Shown one piece after another: positions 9,240 to 19,943 of a DNA stretch of 45,065 nucleotides. The stretch covers positions 84,366-129,430 of the forward strand of contig GG745376.1 of assembly GCA_000151295.1 (NCBI GenBank), in the 5' to 3' direction. The notes under the pieces are model-generated. The model was not told the origin of the DNA. It saw only the letters and a program-made list of their open reading frames with translations, and made no database searches. Origin of the DNA: Allomyces macrogynus ATCC 38327 (lineage: Eukaryota; Blastocladiomycota; Blastocladiomycetes; Blastocladiales; Blastocladiaceae). Position 1 is the stretch's first letter, and each line of letters starts with the position of its first letter. Made by a program: the position numbers and the translations under genes.

Positions 9240-11957
9240 TCATTCATCCCAGCCGAAAAACTCGGACACGGTCTGCAGGATGCGCCCGCGGCCCGACCTT
9301 CTCGCAATTGCCCGCTCCATATCGTCCACGAGCGCCGGCGCATCCGGGTCGTCGAGCGGGAACCACCACCCGGCTTCGACTGGCGCCTTGTCAGGGGTCA
9401 TGTCCTCGCTCGACGCCCACGTCCCGACCGCGTCCCCCCACGCCTGCAGCACACATTTACCCGCCGCACCAGCACCCACATGCCACCACAGCCGCTGCCG
9501 CTCAAAATCCACCGCGACCGTCCCGCGCGAAACGGCGACCTTGCACTGCGCGCGGTCCGGGAAATGCGCGTTCGGCCAGTACATCTCCACGACGTACCGC
9601 AAATCCCACGTCTTTGGGTCCTTGCCCACCGTCTCCTCCACTGAACCATCCACCTCCACAACGTACTCGACCGCGGCACGGCGCATATCAAACCACAACC
9701 TGCGCGGTGTTCCGGGGGACGCGCGCGGGTACGGCCGCAACAGCGCGCGCCTTGGCCTTGGCGACTCGCCATCCGGCGCGAGCACCGACAAGTCCTCGCC
9801 GTTCCAATGATCCCCCAACACCTTATGCGTCCCGGGCGTGTAATTCCACAAGGTCGCGTGTAAGAGCGCCGCATCGAGCGCAGCCAAATTTGCGTCGAGC
9901 GCGCGGTGCATGGCAGTCGCCCGCGTCCGCTCAGACGCGGCGCCAGCGTCCATATCGAACGGGATCCCAATCTCACCAATGATCACGGGCACATCCGGAC
10001 CGAGCCGAGCACGGGATTCGTCTCGGACGAGCGCCATTTGCGCGGCCATTCCGCGGCGGACGGAGGGGTACCCGATCCGGAGGCCCGTGAGCCAGGATTT
10101 CAGACCGCGCTGGATGTGCAGAAAGTCGACGTTGTACGGCCACTGGTGCTTGGTGATCAGTGTCAGACCGTCGTACCAGTGCGGTGCGTAGACGAGCCGG
10201 TCGTCGATGGCGCTGCCGGTGCTGCCATTGCTCGCGGTGCGGTCGTGCGCGGGAAAGATGGCCGTCGTGTCCGGTACCTCCGTGAACGCGTCCATCGACG
10301 CCGTCGTATCGGCCGTTGCGGTACGCGTGTGCGGTTTCGCCGGGGACACGGACCGCGCCTGTGCGTAACTTTCGTTACCACTCGGTGCACTGGGGTCGTT
10401 GGGAGCCGTGGCGCGTCGGCTGCGACGCTCGTGGATGTTCGGCGGCGCCTCGTTCACGGGCGGGTCGAGGAAGACATAGGCGTTGGGCGAGACCGCACGG
10501 AGGGCACCGACAAACCGGTCGACGAACGGGAGCCAGAACCGGTCCATGAATTCCTCGGGGCTGATGACAATCTCGGGGTTGTCGGGGAGGTGCGCAAAGT
10601 AGTCCGGCCGGAGAAGCGTGCCCGTGGCCGGGTCCCAAACCCCGTGCGCAGCCCAGATACACGGCGGGTCCGACTCGCCGAGCGCCGGCAGCAAGGTCGT
10701 GAGCGGCTCCACGAGTTCGACGAGCGGGGTCGAGTTGACGTGCACTTCCGCCCCCTGGGCACGCGCCACATCGAGTCCCGCGCGGTGCAAGTCGCTTAAG
10801 TCGACGCGGTGCGGTAACCATGCCCTCGTGCCGTCCTTGTTGATGGTCGTGGATCCGTTCCAAATCGGTCCGCACCACGCGATCCGGTACTGTGCGACTT
10901 TCTGCGGCGTGCCCATCCCAGCACGCATCCCTTGGACGGGCGTCGGCGCGGCACCGTTCTTGAGCATTTGCGAGGGCATGGCGCGGTCGAGGTCCGGCAC
11001 ACCAATGAACCCGGGGTTCGGCTCGTTGAGCGAGTCCCACCCGAGGACCGCGGGTAAGGTGCCCGTGTCGAGTTGGGCACCGTGCACGGCGCGCGCGAGA
11101 AACTGCATGGCCGAGATGAAGTGCGTCTGGAGCACGTCCTGGACGCTGAACCGGACCGTCTCGTCGACCGGTTTCCCAGTCGCACCGCGCGGGTAATCGG
11201 GCATGTGCAGCCGCGGCGCGTACACTTTCCCACCGAAAAACAGCGTGAACATTGTCGCTGTCGCCAGCTTGGCGTAATTCGTCGCCCAAATCATTTTCGG
11301 GTACGTTGCCGGATCCGTGCCGTCCCCCTGCGCCTTGAGCCACCCTGCATGCGTGATCGCGGCTCCAGCCGCATCCAACTTACTCGAATCGAGCCCGGCC
11401 ACTGCCAGCGTCCATGCGGGCGCGCCCGACCCGCCGCAGTGCCGTGCCCAGACGTCCTGGTGCGGGTCGAGAAAACACGTGAGCCCGTACTCTCGCGCGA
11501 CGCGCACGACGGCGACAATGTACTCGACGTAGTTCACATCGTAGATGCCTGGGCCGAAATGCTCGACGGCTTCCCATGTCACGCACAGGCGCAGCAGCGA
11601 CATGCCCCAGTCGCGCAGTCGGGCACAGTGTGCGTGCGAGTCGGAGAGGGGGAACGGGCGGCCGACAAAGGAGATGCCGGCCATGCCGTCGACTGGGTCC
11701 CAGAAGTGATCGACGCGGTAACTTGGGATGTCGGGGGATGCGGGCAGCTTGGCATTGCCGGCAACATTGACGCCGCGGAAGAGGAGCGCACGGCCGTGGT
11801 CGTCGAGAAAGTAGCGGCCGCGCGTCGTTGGGGTTGCGGTTTGGGGTGGTGTGGGGAAGGCGAGCGTCGCGTCGGCATCTTCGGGCGTGTACGCGCCGCC
11901 CACGTCCGCCGACATGCTGGCTTCGGCACGCACGGTCTCGTCACTCGAAGTTGCCAT
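9240..11957 (-). CDS. GH5-family sterylglucosidase/glucosylceramidase (EGCrP/Egh1 type)
   Basis: A 905-residue intronless gene. It resembles the fungal GH5 group that contains EGCrP1/EGCrP2 and yeast Egh1, enzymes that hydrolyse glucose from sterols or ceramide. Visible features are FRGVNVAGNAKLP (about 60-72), the signature LDPHQDVWARHCGGSGAPAW (about 163-182), the acid/base Glu312 in WDSLNEPNPG and the nucleophile Glu662 in IIGEIGIPFDMD. A Ser/Ala/Thr-rich low-complexity insert occupies about 520-590, and a C-terminal beta-rich region follows the catalytic barrel. There is no signal peptide, which fits the intracellular members of the group. It is longer than yeast Egh1 mainly because of the insert and tail. 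Sterylglucosidase versus ceramidase specificity cannot be decided from sequence alone. Confidence 0.88.
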   Translation of the reverse strand: MATSSDETVRAEASMSADVGGAYTPEDADATLAFPTPPQTATPTTRGRYFLDDHGRALLFRGVNVAGNAKLPASPDIPSYRVDHFWDPVDGMAGISFVGRPFPLSDSHAHCARLRDWGMSLLRLCVTWEAVEHFGPGIYDVNYVEYIVAVVRVAREYGLTCFLDPHQDVWARHCGGSGAPAWTLAVAGLDSSKLDAAGAAITHAGWLKAQGDGTDPATYPKMIWATNYAKLATATMFTLFFGGKVYAPRLHMPDYPRGATGKPVDETVRFSVQDVLQTHFISAMQFLARAVHGAQLDTGTLPAVLGWDSLNEPNPGFIGVPDLDRAMPSQMLKNGAAPTPVQGMRAGMGTPQKVAQYRIAWCGPIWNGSTTINKDGTRAWLPHRVDLSDLHRAGLDVARAQGAEVHVNSTPLVELVEPLTTLLPALGESDPPCIWAAHGVWDPATGTLLRPDYFAHLPDNPEIVISPEEFMDRFWLPFVDRFVGALRAVSPNAYVFLDPPVNEAPPNIHERRSRRATAPNDPSAPSGNESYAQARSVSPAKPHTRTATADTTASMDAFTEVPDTTAIFPAHDRTASNGSTGSAIDDRLVYAPHWYDGLTLITKHQWPYNVDFLHIQRGLKSWLTGLRIGYPSVRRGMAAQMALVRDESRARLGPDVPVIIGEIGIPFDMDAGAASERTRATAMHRALDANLAALDAALLHATLWNYTPGTHKVLGDHWNGEDLSVLAPDGESPRPRRALLRPYPRASPGTPRRLWFDMRRAAVEYVVEVDGSVEETVGKDPKTWDLRYVVEMYWPNAHFPDRAQCKVAVSRGTVAVDFERQRLWWHVGAGAAGKCVLQAWGDAVGTWASSEDMTPDKAPVEAGWWFPLDDPDAPALVDDMERAIARRSGRGRILQTVSEFFGWDE

Positions 11958-12246
11958 GGGGCATTGAGATCAAGTAGATTGAGCTAGTCGGATAAATACT
12001 TGACGTAGACCGTCGAGAATGGTCGAGCGTGCAACAAATGAAGGGGCGGGCAACCGCTGGCCGGCGAGATATCGAGCCCAGTTGCTTGGTAAGGTGATCT
12101 ACGTTGGCTGCAGCGAGTTGGGCGGCGGCCTTGGGCGTTGGTATGGAAGTGAATGGACGCGACTTCGTTGGCGAGGATGTGATCGGAGCTGCGACGCGAC
12201 GCCGTCTGACGCGGACAACACACTTCAGAGCCAGACGTAGATGTAG

Positions 12247-12977
12247 CCCTGCCGCCTGTGTGTCGAAGTCGAGCGCAAATGCCTCTTTCTCGTCTTTTAC
12301 GACCCGCAATCAATCGCATGCTTCCAGCGGCACGATAATATGACCAAGCACGCCGGTGTATCGGCGTTCCTTGCCACCAATTTTCTGCCGGTCATGGTGC
12401 CCAATACCGTCCCGGTTTGCCAGCTCTACTTGAACGAGCTGTTCCCGACCAACGCATTCCCCATGACGGCTATCCACGACTCGCTCACGATGCACCGTGT
12501 CGCTCTTTTTGCCAACGTGGACCGCAAGTCGCTCAAGGAAGACTGCATCAATCGGTCGCTCTCATATTTGTCCAATCCGGACGATTTGCTGGGCGAGCTC
12601 GTGACAATTGTTGACCGTTTGCCGCCATTGCCCGAGCCCGACTTGGGGCTGCTGCATCGGTTTGGCATGCTGGTTCCTGCCAAGCCCGAAGAAGAGGAGA
12701 AGAAGGGCTAAGCCGTCCGGAACCGAGCCTCCATGGCATGACCACGGCAAGAAGCTCGACATGGACCAGTTCCCTTCCAGCATCCGCTCGCTGCACTGCA
12801 GGCCGAAGTACCATCACAGCAAGTCGTGCGAGCAGAGACGCGCGACAGGCCGGTTGGCCCAGATTTGGTCGCACCACCACCTGCAAGGAGCGCGAAGAGC
12901 GGGCACCGGTCGGCATCAGCGTGGAAGTCGCGGCCTGGGAGGAGCTGGTGGAAAGCGTTGACGCGGAACTCAATTGA
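12247..12977 (+). pseudogene. Dual-UAS protein, copy 1 (decayed)
   Basis: Relic of the gene at 13445-14995. A 3' splice-site-like TAG precedes codons aligning with exon 2 of the intact copy (CRLCVEVERKCLFLVFYDPQ against CRLRAEVERKYLFIVFYDPE). The first UAS domain is complete up to a stop at 12711 (EEEKKG). After that, DNA still aligns with the linker (HGKKLD near 12745) but in another phase. Almost all of the second UAS domain is deleted, and the alignment resumes near 12825 at the segment around YETRDWP. It ends with the shared tail AWEELVESVDAEL at 12935-12977. No exon 1 is recognisable upstream. A truncated single-domain product from the ATG at 12340 cannot be excluded. Confidence 0.7.
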
Positions 12978-13444
12978 TGTTTGGTGGAGTGATGAAGTGG
13001 CCACATGTCTCCGTGATTGCAGTATAGCGTCGATCGTACGTTTGAATTTGTGGAATGTGTTGCAATGCGACTGCAGCACTCATGCAGACCGCTGTTTTGT
13101 TGTGAAGAGTGTGAAGAGCCAAGCAATGAAATAGCTGCTTTGGAACTCAGGAAGTGACAACTGTTCAGCATGCTGGAGTGAGCAGGCCAGGATGATCAAG
13201 CCGAGCATCAAGCCAAGCGCGACGTGACCTTGTGTGACGTGGTGAACAAGTTGATGTGGTGAAGCATCGGTGTGGCGTGGACGTGACTGAACGACTGGAC
13301 AGAAAATCGCGAAAAAGGCCGACAGTTGCCACCGTTCCAGTTCCTTCTCCCTGCTGCTTGCTGCTTGCTGCCTGTGTGCATTCAAGTCGCAACTGGCAGC
13401 CGGTCGCCATCTTGCCTCTCTCGTTCAGCAACAGCACCACTACG

Positions 13445-14995
13445 ATGTTGGGCGCAACGCCAGATCATTCCACCCCAACGGCGGCGGCTATGCCTTTGTT
13501 TCGGCTGAACGCGCGCGCCGTCGACGACAGCGCCGAATTTATTGGCATCGAGCAGCATTCGGACCATGACATGACCTTGGTCGAAGTCGAGCCTATGCCC
13601 GGCGTTGATCATAATTTCGAGGAACCGGTCGCGCGCGACTTTGCCGGCCGTCCGGTCCACCCCAAGGGGTGGCAAACGATCAAGGTCAACTTTGAGCGGG
13701 TGCGTCGCTTGATGCCATGCTTGCTTTTGCAACAAATGGAGGAACCAACGATTCCTTCACGAACATAGTATTGCCGCCTGCGGGCCGAGGTCGAGCGCAA
13801 GTACCTCTTCATTGTCTTCTACGACCCAGAATCCATCGAGTGCTTCCAGCGGCACGATATCATGACCAAGCACGAGGGCCTGTCGTCGTTCCTGGCCGCC
13901 AATTTCGTCCAGGTCATGGTGCCCAACACCGACCCGTTTTGCGACCTCTACTTGGACCAGCTTTTCCCCATCAACGCGTTCCCCGTCACGGCCGTTCACG
14001 ACCCGGTCACGATGCGTCGCATTGCTGTGTTTGCCGACGTGGATCGCAAGTCGTTCAAGGAGGACTGCGTCAAGCGCCGTCTCTCCTACCTGTCCGACCC
14101 GGACGAGCTGCTGGGCGAACTCGCGACCATTATCGACGACCAGCCGCAGTTGCCCTTGCCCAGCGAGGAGCTGCTGCGTATCTTTGGCTTGCCGGTTCCG
14201 GCCAAGCCAAAGGAGGACGAAACGGAGAAGAAAAAGGACAAGCCCGACTCGCATTGGATTATCGATGGCAAAAAGCTCGACAAGAACCTGTTCCCGCCTT
14301 CGTGTCTGATCGAGACCGTACCAACGCTCGACCAGGCCATCAACATTGCGCAGTCGACGTGCCGGTACATTTTGATCTCAGTGCACGCCGACTCGTCAAG
14401 CGAGGCGTCGCGCGCCGTCAACCGCGACCTGTGGTACTGCGACCCGCTCCTGCACAAGCTTCGCACCAAGTTTGTTGTCGTGCGGCTCGATGCCGACGTG
14501 GACCCGATGGCACGCCGGATCTTGCACACGCCGCTGACGGGCTCGGAGCCGGAAACGCGCGCGCATACGGCACCGCCATACCTCGAAGTCATGCACCCGT
14601 TTGAGCCGCTGCGGATCCCGATTTTTGGCACTGATCCAACCACGGGCGCGCTTTGGGGCAATGCACGAGGCGACGTCGTCGAGGAGTTTTTGCTCGATTT
14701 GGTCATCAAGCATCCAGTCACGACGCTGGGCTGGACGCAGGCTGAAGCGCCGCCCGCGCATATTGTGAGTTACGAGACGCGCGATTGGCCGGATGGCCAA
14801 GGCGTTGTGGCGGTCGGTGCCATGAAGCTCGACGCGACGCGGGAGAGCAACGCTGGCTCGGCCATGCACGCCCGACCGAATGGCAACGGCGCAGTGGCGC
14901 CGGGCACCAACAGAACGGTGGAGCAGGTACAGGCCGCCATGGATGAGGACGACGCAGCCTGGGAGCTGGTGGAGAACGTTGATGACGAGTTGTAA
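13445..14995 (+). CDS. Protein with two tandem UAS (thioredoxin-like) domains
   Basis: This is the intact member of the local three-copy array. Exon 1 is 13445-13699 and exon 2 is 13769-14995, around a 69 bp intron (GTGCGT...CATAG), giving 493 residues. Residues about 93-175 (KYLFIVFYDPES...FLAANFVQVMVP...INAFPVTAVHDPVT) and 276-376 (YILISVHADSSSEASRAVNR, DLWYCDPL...PYLEVMHPF) both follow the UAS/thioredoxin-like pattern found in UBXN7, FAF1 and UBXD8. The second is the closer match (NRDLW). A Lys/Glu-rich linker separates them. Unlike UBXN7 there is no UBA, UIM or UBX domain and no CxxC. The tail ends AAWELVENVDDEL, conserved in the relic copies. I infer a protein-interaction role possibly linked to ubiquitin/Cdc48 pathways; this is not shown. 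A bona fide UBXN7 gene lies 5 kb downstream. Confidence 0.75.
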
Positions 14996-15839
14996 ATTCT
15001 GCCTGGTGGAGAATGTTGTTGAACGTTATATATCATTCCTCGTGAAACTCCACATCTGGGTAAAGGCAACGCGAAGCGTAATTATGACAGTGGCAGTCCT
15101 CATTTCTGGCCGCCAAGAACCACATGCGCGTCTAGCAGCGCTACGTCCTGGAGACATGTCCCCGCCATGTCGATTGTCCTTTTCAGATCGGTCGCTGCTG
15201 CCGTTGTTCGCACTCACCATCGACCCATCATCAAATTGTACCATCACGACGGATATGGTGCACAAAAATACCAGCAATGCGCCGGGACTAGCTTCTTCCG
15301 TCAACAAATGGCCGTCAAGGTGCACGCAAATAAATATTTGATAACTCTGTCCGAAGCTCGGCATTGCGCGCATTCAACACTGTCCGACCCTTGAACGATT
15401 TTTCCTTGCGAGTTGAGCACACTAAGCATCGTCGTCGAGTGCGAGGAGTGTGTTTGGTGCCAATCGATGCGCTGAGACTTGGCCACAATTGCCCTCGTCG
15501 CGACCGCCAAGACTTTGCAAATGAAGTTCGGTGCCCCAAGTTGCACGTATAGAGTAGGTTTCCCTTGTGCTCTGATCTTGCAAGAAGAGCTGCATTACAT
15601 TCCTGACGTAAGTACGAGTTGTTCATGACCGTCGACGACCCACATGTATCAGACGCACGCTCATGTATACACGGTACACATCCGCGCCGTCGTTGAGAGT
15701 GACCCAAGCGAGTCTCGTGTGGAGGGGAGCAAGGCCAGTAATATCAAGCCAGACATCAAGCTGAGCTCGATGTGGTTTTGAGCGACGTGCTGAAGAAATG
15801 TCGTAAACCTGTCAGAACAATAGAGCGATCACAAAACGA
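14996..15839. other. Intergenic, no gene supported
   Basis: Between the intact dual-UAS gene and its third copy. A minus-strand frame at 15315-15707 is open but has no recognisable content. I see no tRNA or repeat. Confidence 0.45.
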
Positions 15840-17199
15840 GAAACGGAGCAGAAAAAGGCCATCCACCGCAGCCGTTCCAGCTCCATCTCCCCACCGCTGC
15901 CATCGTGCCTACAAGTCGCACTCGGCTGCTCATCGTCCCGCGCGTCTTCGATTCCAAACGCATCCCAAGTTGTTGGGTGCAACGCCGTCCGCTCGTAATT
16001 CGCATGTAGCATTGCCGCCTGCTTGCTGAGGTCGAGCGCAAGTACCTCTTTTTCGTCTTTTACGACCCGCAATCGATTACCTGTTTCCAGCAGCACGACA
16101 GCATGACCAAGCACCAGGACCTGTCGACGTTCATTGCCGCCAACTTTCTTAAGGTCATTGTGCCCGCGTCGGATCCGTTTACATTGATTTACTGCAACGA
16201 GTTGTTTCTCATCAACGCATTCCCCTTGATGGCCATCCACAACCCGATCACGATGTGCCGCGTCGCTATGTTTTCCAACTTGGACCGCAAGTCGCTCGAG
16301 GACTGCATCAAGCGCTGTCTCTCGTACTTGACCGACCCGGACGAGCTGCTGGGTGAGCTCGCCACTATTCTTGGCGACCTGCCGCAGTTCCCTGAGCCCC
16401 GTGAGGAGCTGCTGCGTCTGTTCGGCCTACCGGTTCCCACTTCCTGACAGGAGCGTCAAGCTTTACCCGTTGACGCTTCTCGACGATCTGGAGCATCTCC
16501 TTGGCGAGCTCATGATCCTGGTGGAAGAGTTGTCGCCGTTGCCTGTTCCAGACAAGGTTATCCAGCGTATGTTTGGCATGCTGGATCCAGTCAATCTCCT
16601 TGGGAATAAGAAGGGCTCGCATGCCCTGCGGGTGACAATTCGCGCCCAGGCTGACGCAGAGTAACATGCAAGAAATGCCATGCGCGAAATAGTAGATGCC
16701 GAGCTTGATGAAGAGGTACAACGGCTATGGGATTGACATGGGCCCTCGGTGACTTGTTGCTGATGGGAAAGCAGTGGTCCTAGACGCTTTTTCTTCCATG
16801 ACAGTCATGACGGCGCTCGATGAGGCCATGAACTTCGCGCAGGCGACTGGGCACTACGTTCACATTTCTGTGCACGCCGACAACTCGAGTCAAGCGTCGC
16901 GCACGCTCAACCATCGCTTGTGGTACAGCGAACCGCTTCAGTTCACAATCAGCACCACGTACGTCCTCGTCCGGCTCGACGCTGGTATGGAGCCCATGGC
17001 CAAACTCGTCCTGAACACACCCGTAACCAGTTTGGAGCTGCATGAGCACGTGCAGGCGGCACTGCCGTACCTCGAAGTCATGCACCCGTTTGAGATGTTT
17101 GTCGCGGCCATGGACGCGTCGGGCGTGGCCGGCATCGCTGGGCATGCATCGGACGATGCCGCGTGGGATTTGATCGACAAATCGGGTGCCGCAACGTAA
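15840..17199 (+). pseudogene. Dual-UAS protein, copy 3 (decayed)
   Basis: A third copy of the family at 13445-14995. The 5' flank aligns with that of the intact gene (AGAAAAAGGCC... near 15850-15960), but the initiator ATG is lost (TTGTTGGGTGCAACGCC near 15970). Nearly all of exon 1 is deleted, with the sequence jumping to the 3' splice site at 16009. The first UAS domain is intact from 16010 to a stop at 16447. An extra, diverged copy of part of that domain (LLDDLEHLLGELMILVEELS, about 16470-16610) is inserted next. The second UAS domain reappears at 16774-17199 with the YLEVMHPFE motif and a shortened tail (DDAAWDLIDKS). The three pieces are not joined by any plausible intron set. Confidence 0.65.
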
Positions 17200-17831
17200 G
17201 GCAACGAGAGCGGCGGCGAGGTTGAAGGCGGTGCATGATGGTTAGGAGGCATCGCAACTATTGGCATGACATCATTCATTAGCAGCTGGTTGACTATCGT
17301 CTTGACCTCGCGTCGATGGTTGCGATCTGGAACCCAACACAACAGGTCCGCCAGAGTCGGCCCGTCTCCTCGGTATTTCGATTCACAAGATAGGAAAAAG
17401 GTGGGGAACGCCCTCTGTTGTTCTCTTGGGCGCTGCAGGACCCAGGGATTCGCACAATTAGGTTTGTTGCTCCCAGCCGCGCTGCGCGGCTGCGGCTGGC
17501 TGGAGCTTATGCGGGGGTGGAGCATCATCATTAACAATGGCCGTGAGACGCGTCGAGCAAACAGGACCGTTTCTTTCGATCCAAGTTGGGGTCATGACCG
17601 CAACGTCGAGAATGTAGCGGCGCTGTCAGTGCCTGGCTCAATCCAGAACGATGATGTCGACATGTATAGCGCTTTTGATGTCGGCAAGAAAATGAGCTGT
17701 GTGAACAGAACAACGACGCGCTCCCAGCATCGGCTGAGCGGACGGAGGGGACTTCGGCGCGCCTCCGACATGCCACGACGCGTTGCGCTCGACGACTTGG
17801 CTTGTCGCAGCGGATGTCGACTCGCGACGGC
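17200..17831. other. Upstream region of the acetyltransferase, no gene seen
   Basis: About 630 bp without a supported reading frame. The end of the stretch carries the TATA box used by the gene at 17928. Confidence 0.4.
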
Positions 17832-17838
17832 TATAAAG
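17832..17838 (+). promoter_or_regulatory. TATA box of the acetyltransferase gene
   Basis: TATAAAG, 90 bp upstream of the ATG at 17928. A weaker counterpart (CTATAA on the minus strand near 19533-19540) sits in front of the inverted relic copy. Confidence 0.6.
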
Positions 17839-17927
17839 TTCACCACCCCCGCCGCACAGTGCAACTGGCCGCAATCAACTTCCCAGCACGTCTCGAGCGC
17901 TCCTCATCCAACTACAGCACCATCACC

Positions 17928-18777
17928 ATGGCCGACGAATACCCGCAGCTCGACCACCGCGCGCGCATGCTCAGGGGCCAGACCTACCGCGGCGTTGATC
18001 CCGACCTGGTCGCGGAACGCGCTCAGACGCGCACGCTCTTGCACAAGTACAACACGACCGATCCGGCCGACCGCGCGACGCAGATTGCGATTTTGCGCGA
18101 GCTGTTCCGCGGCGGCGTTGCGCATCTGGCCGACGACGAGATGCCCGAGATTATCCCGCCGTTTGCGTGCGATTATGTGCGTGACGACGCATTTTTGCGA
18201 TAACCAGTCGTTCTGATCTGGCAAGGGTGTGTGCTCCAGGCTCACGTTCGACTGGTGACTTTGCACAGGGCTCGAACATCACATTTGGCAAGCACTGCTT
18301 CTTCAACTTTGGCGCGACGATCCTCGACGTGTGCCCGATCCACATCGGCGAGCGCGTTCTCTTCGGTCCGTTCTGTCTCCCTGACACCATTCGACCCTTC
18401 CCCAACACTCTCCTCACCCATCCGCGGCATCCACAGGCCCGTCCGTGTCGCTTTACGCGGCCGAGCACCCGATCTCGCCGACGGCGCGCAACGGTCCGAA
18501 TGGGCCCGAATACGGCAAGCCCATTTCGATCGGCAACGACGTGTGGATTGGCGGTGGCGCGATCCTCGTTTCGGGCGTCGAAGTCGGCAGCGGGTCGACG
18601 GTCGGTGCCGGCTCGGTCGTGACGCGCAACGTGCCCAGCATGACGGTCGCCGTCGGGAACCCGGCACGCGTCGTCAAGAAGATTGTCGAGGACGAGAACT
18701 ACACGCCGGATATGGCGTGGGAGGAGGGCGCCGACCCGAAGCTGGTCGGGATTGCGCGGCTGGATCGGCCCGAGTAG
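17928..18777 (+). CDS. Maltose/galactoside O-acetyltransferase-type protein
   Basis: A left-handed beta-helix acetyltransferase that moves an acetyl group from acetyl-CoA to a sugar, of the Maa/LacA/NodL group. Exons 17928-18176, 18269-18365 and 18437-18777 are separated by introns of 92 and 71 bp. The joins PFACDY|GSNITFG and VLF|GPSVSLY match the family exactly, and the total is 228 residues. Residues about 8-62 form the Mac domain ([12 protein letters not shown]...LLHKYN). The hexapeptide helix starts near 84, with [10 protein letters not shown], the catalytic His126 in AEHP, and [15 protein letters not shown] followed by [11 protein letters not shown]. Bacterial members are about 183-203 residues; the excess here is a C-terminal tail. 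Introns show that it is a resident eukaryotic gene. An inverted, broken copy follows at 19190-19500. Confidence 0.9.
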
Positions 18778-19189
18778 GCGGAGAGGTATCGCGTGGAGGC
18801 CGTTTTGCGCGAGTTTAGGAGGAGATTTGCAGACCAGGCCGGTATTGCATTGTTGTAGATCGAGTCGTTGCGGATTCAAAGATGCTCGTGCCTCGCCGGC
18901 ACCAACAAAAGTGGTTCAAATCAGCAGCTGCATTTCATGTGATACGACGGACGTCATCATTCGCAGCAACCACCAATCAAAGTTTGGGTAAAAACGTACC
19001 CACACACGACGTGAAGGCGAGAGTCGAGGACGACGCGACACCCGCTGGGGAACGCCCCGATGCCGCGAACACGCCGCTGACTGACGCGTTGCCGTCCGTG
19101 AGTTGGAAAGGCCAAACTAGTCGCTATCAGCGTGGAGAAGGTTTGTTCTCGCGCAACAAAGCCATAATTGTGCCAACTTCGATATTTGG
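18778..19189. other. Intergenic between the acetyltransferase and its inverted relic
   Basis: No gene seen. The stretch is 3' flank of both convergent copies. Confidence 0.4.
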
Positions 19190-19500
19190 ATCAACTTTGC
19201 AACACGGCCTCACATCCTGTATCCTCAGCTCCTCAGAGATCGTGAGCATTTCATCGTCGGCCAAGTGTGCGATCCCCTCCTGGAACAGATCACGCAGAAT
19301 CGCAGTTTGGGCCTTGCGGTCGGCCGGATCCGTCGAGTTGTGCTTAGCACACACCCCAGCACTTGCTCAGCGACTGACGTCGGATCACTGAACAAACACG
19401 TCTTGCCCGCCACCGCGCGCGCGGTAGTCGAGGTGCGAAGCGGTCTGGTCGGTCACGGTCGGGTGGAGAGTGAAGACACGACGGTGGAGAGTTGAAAAAC
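19190..19500 (-). pseudogene. Truncated inverted copy of the acetyltransferase
   Basis: The minus strand encodes NSTDPADRKAQTAILRDLF followed by [12 protein letters not shown]. This matches [19 protein letters not shown] and [12 protein letters not shown] of the Mac domain in the gene at 17928-18777. Upstream, traces of the N-terminal HLDYRARG segment remain, but in a different phase and without a start codon. Everything after the Mac domain, including the whole beta-helix and catalytic His, is missing. The copy is in opposite orientation to its parent. Confidence 0.75.
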
Positions 19501-19943
19501 GAATGAGGGAAGAGCGATTCCGGTTCCAGACCGTTATAGTCGGGCCAACTGTGTCAATTTGATGGTGCGCCGCATGTCGACTGGTACAAAACGAGTGGCG
19601 GCAGTGATGACGGCCCGGCGCACGGCGTGGATGTAGATCGAGGACGAGAGGGACCCGGGTGCACGGCGAGAACATTGGTCGCGCAGGAGGAGCACTCGCT
19701 GGAGATGGCGTTGGACGAGAACATAGACCCGAAACTGCATGGAGGCGCGCGACGAGGTGATCCGGGGTGCCATGATCGAAAGACCGAACCGAAGAAACAA
19801 GAGCTGAAGCTTGATCACTGTGCTGGTCAGTCAGTCATTCACGCCAAGAACACAGAAAATGGTATTCAGCTCGTCCCCCGCATGGACCGCGATCCGTCCC
19901 CTGCCCTACTTGCGCGCCGACACCACCATCACGCGCAGGCAAC
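19501..19943. other. Intergenic, no gene supported
   Basis: The stretch holds the presumed promoter remnant of the acetyltransferase relic and a minus-strand open frame (19534-19818). That frame is Arg/Leu-rich and matches nothing I know. Confidence 0.35.
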
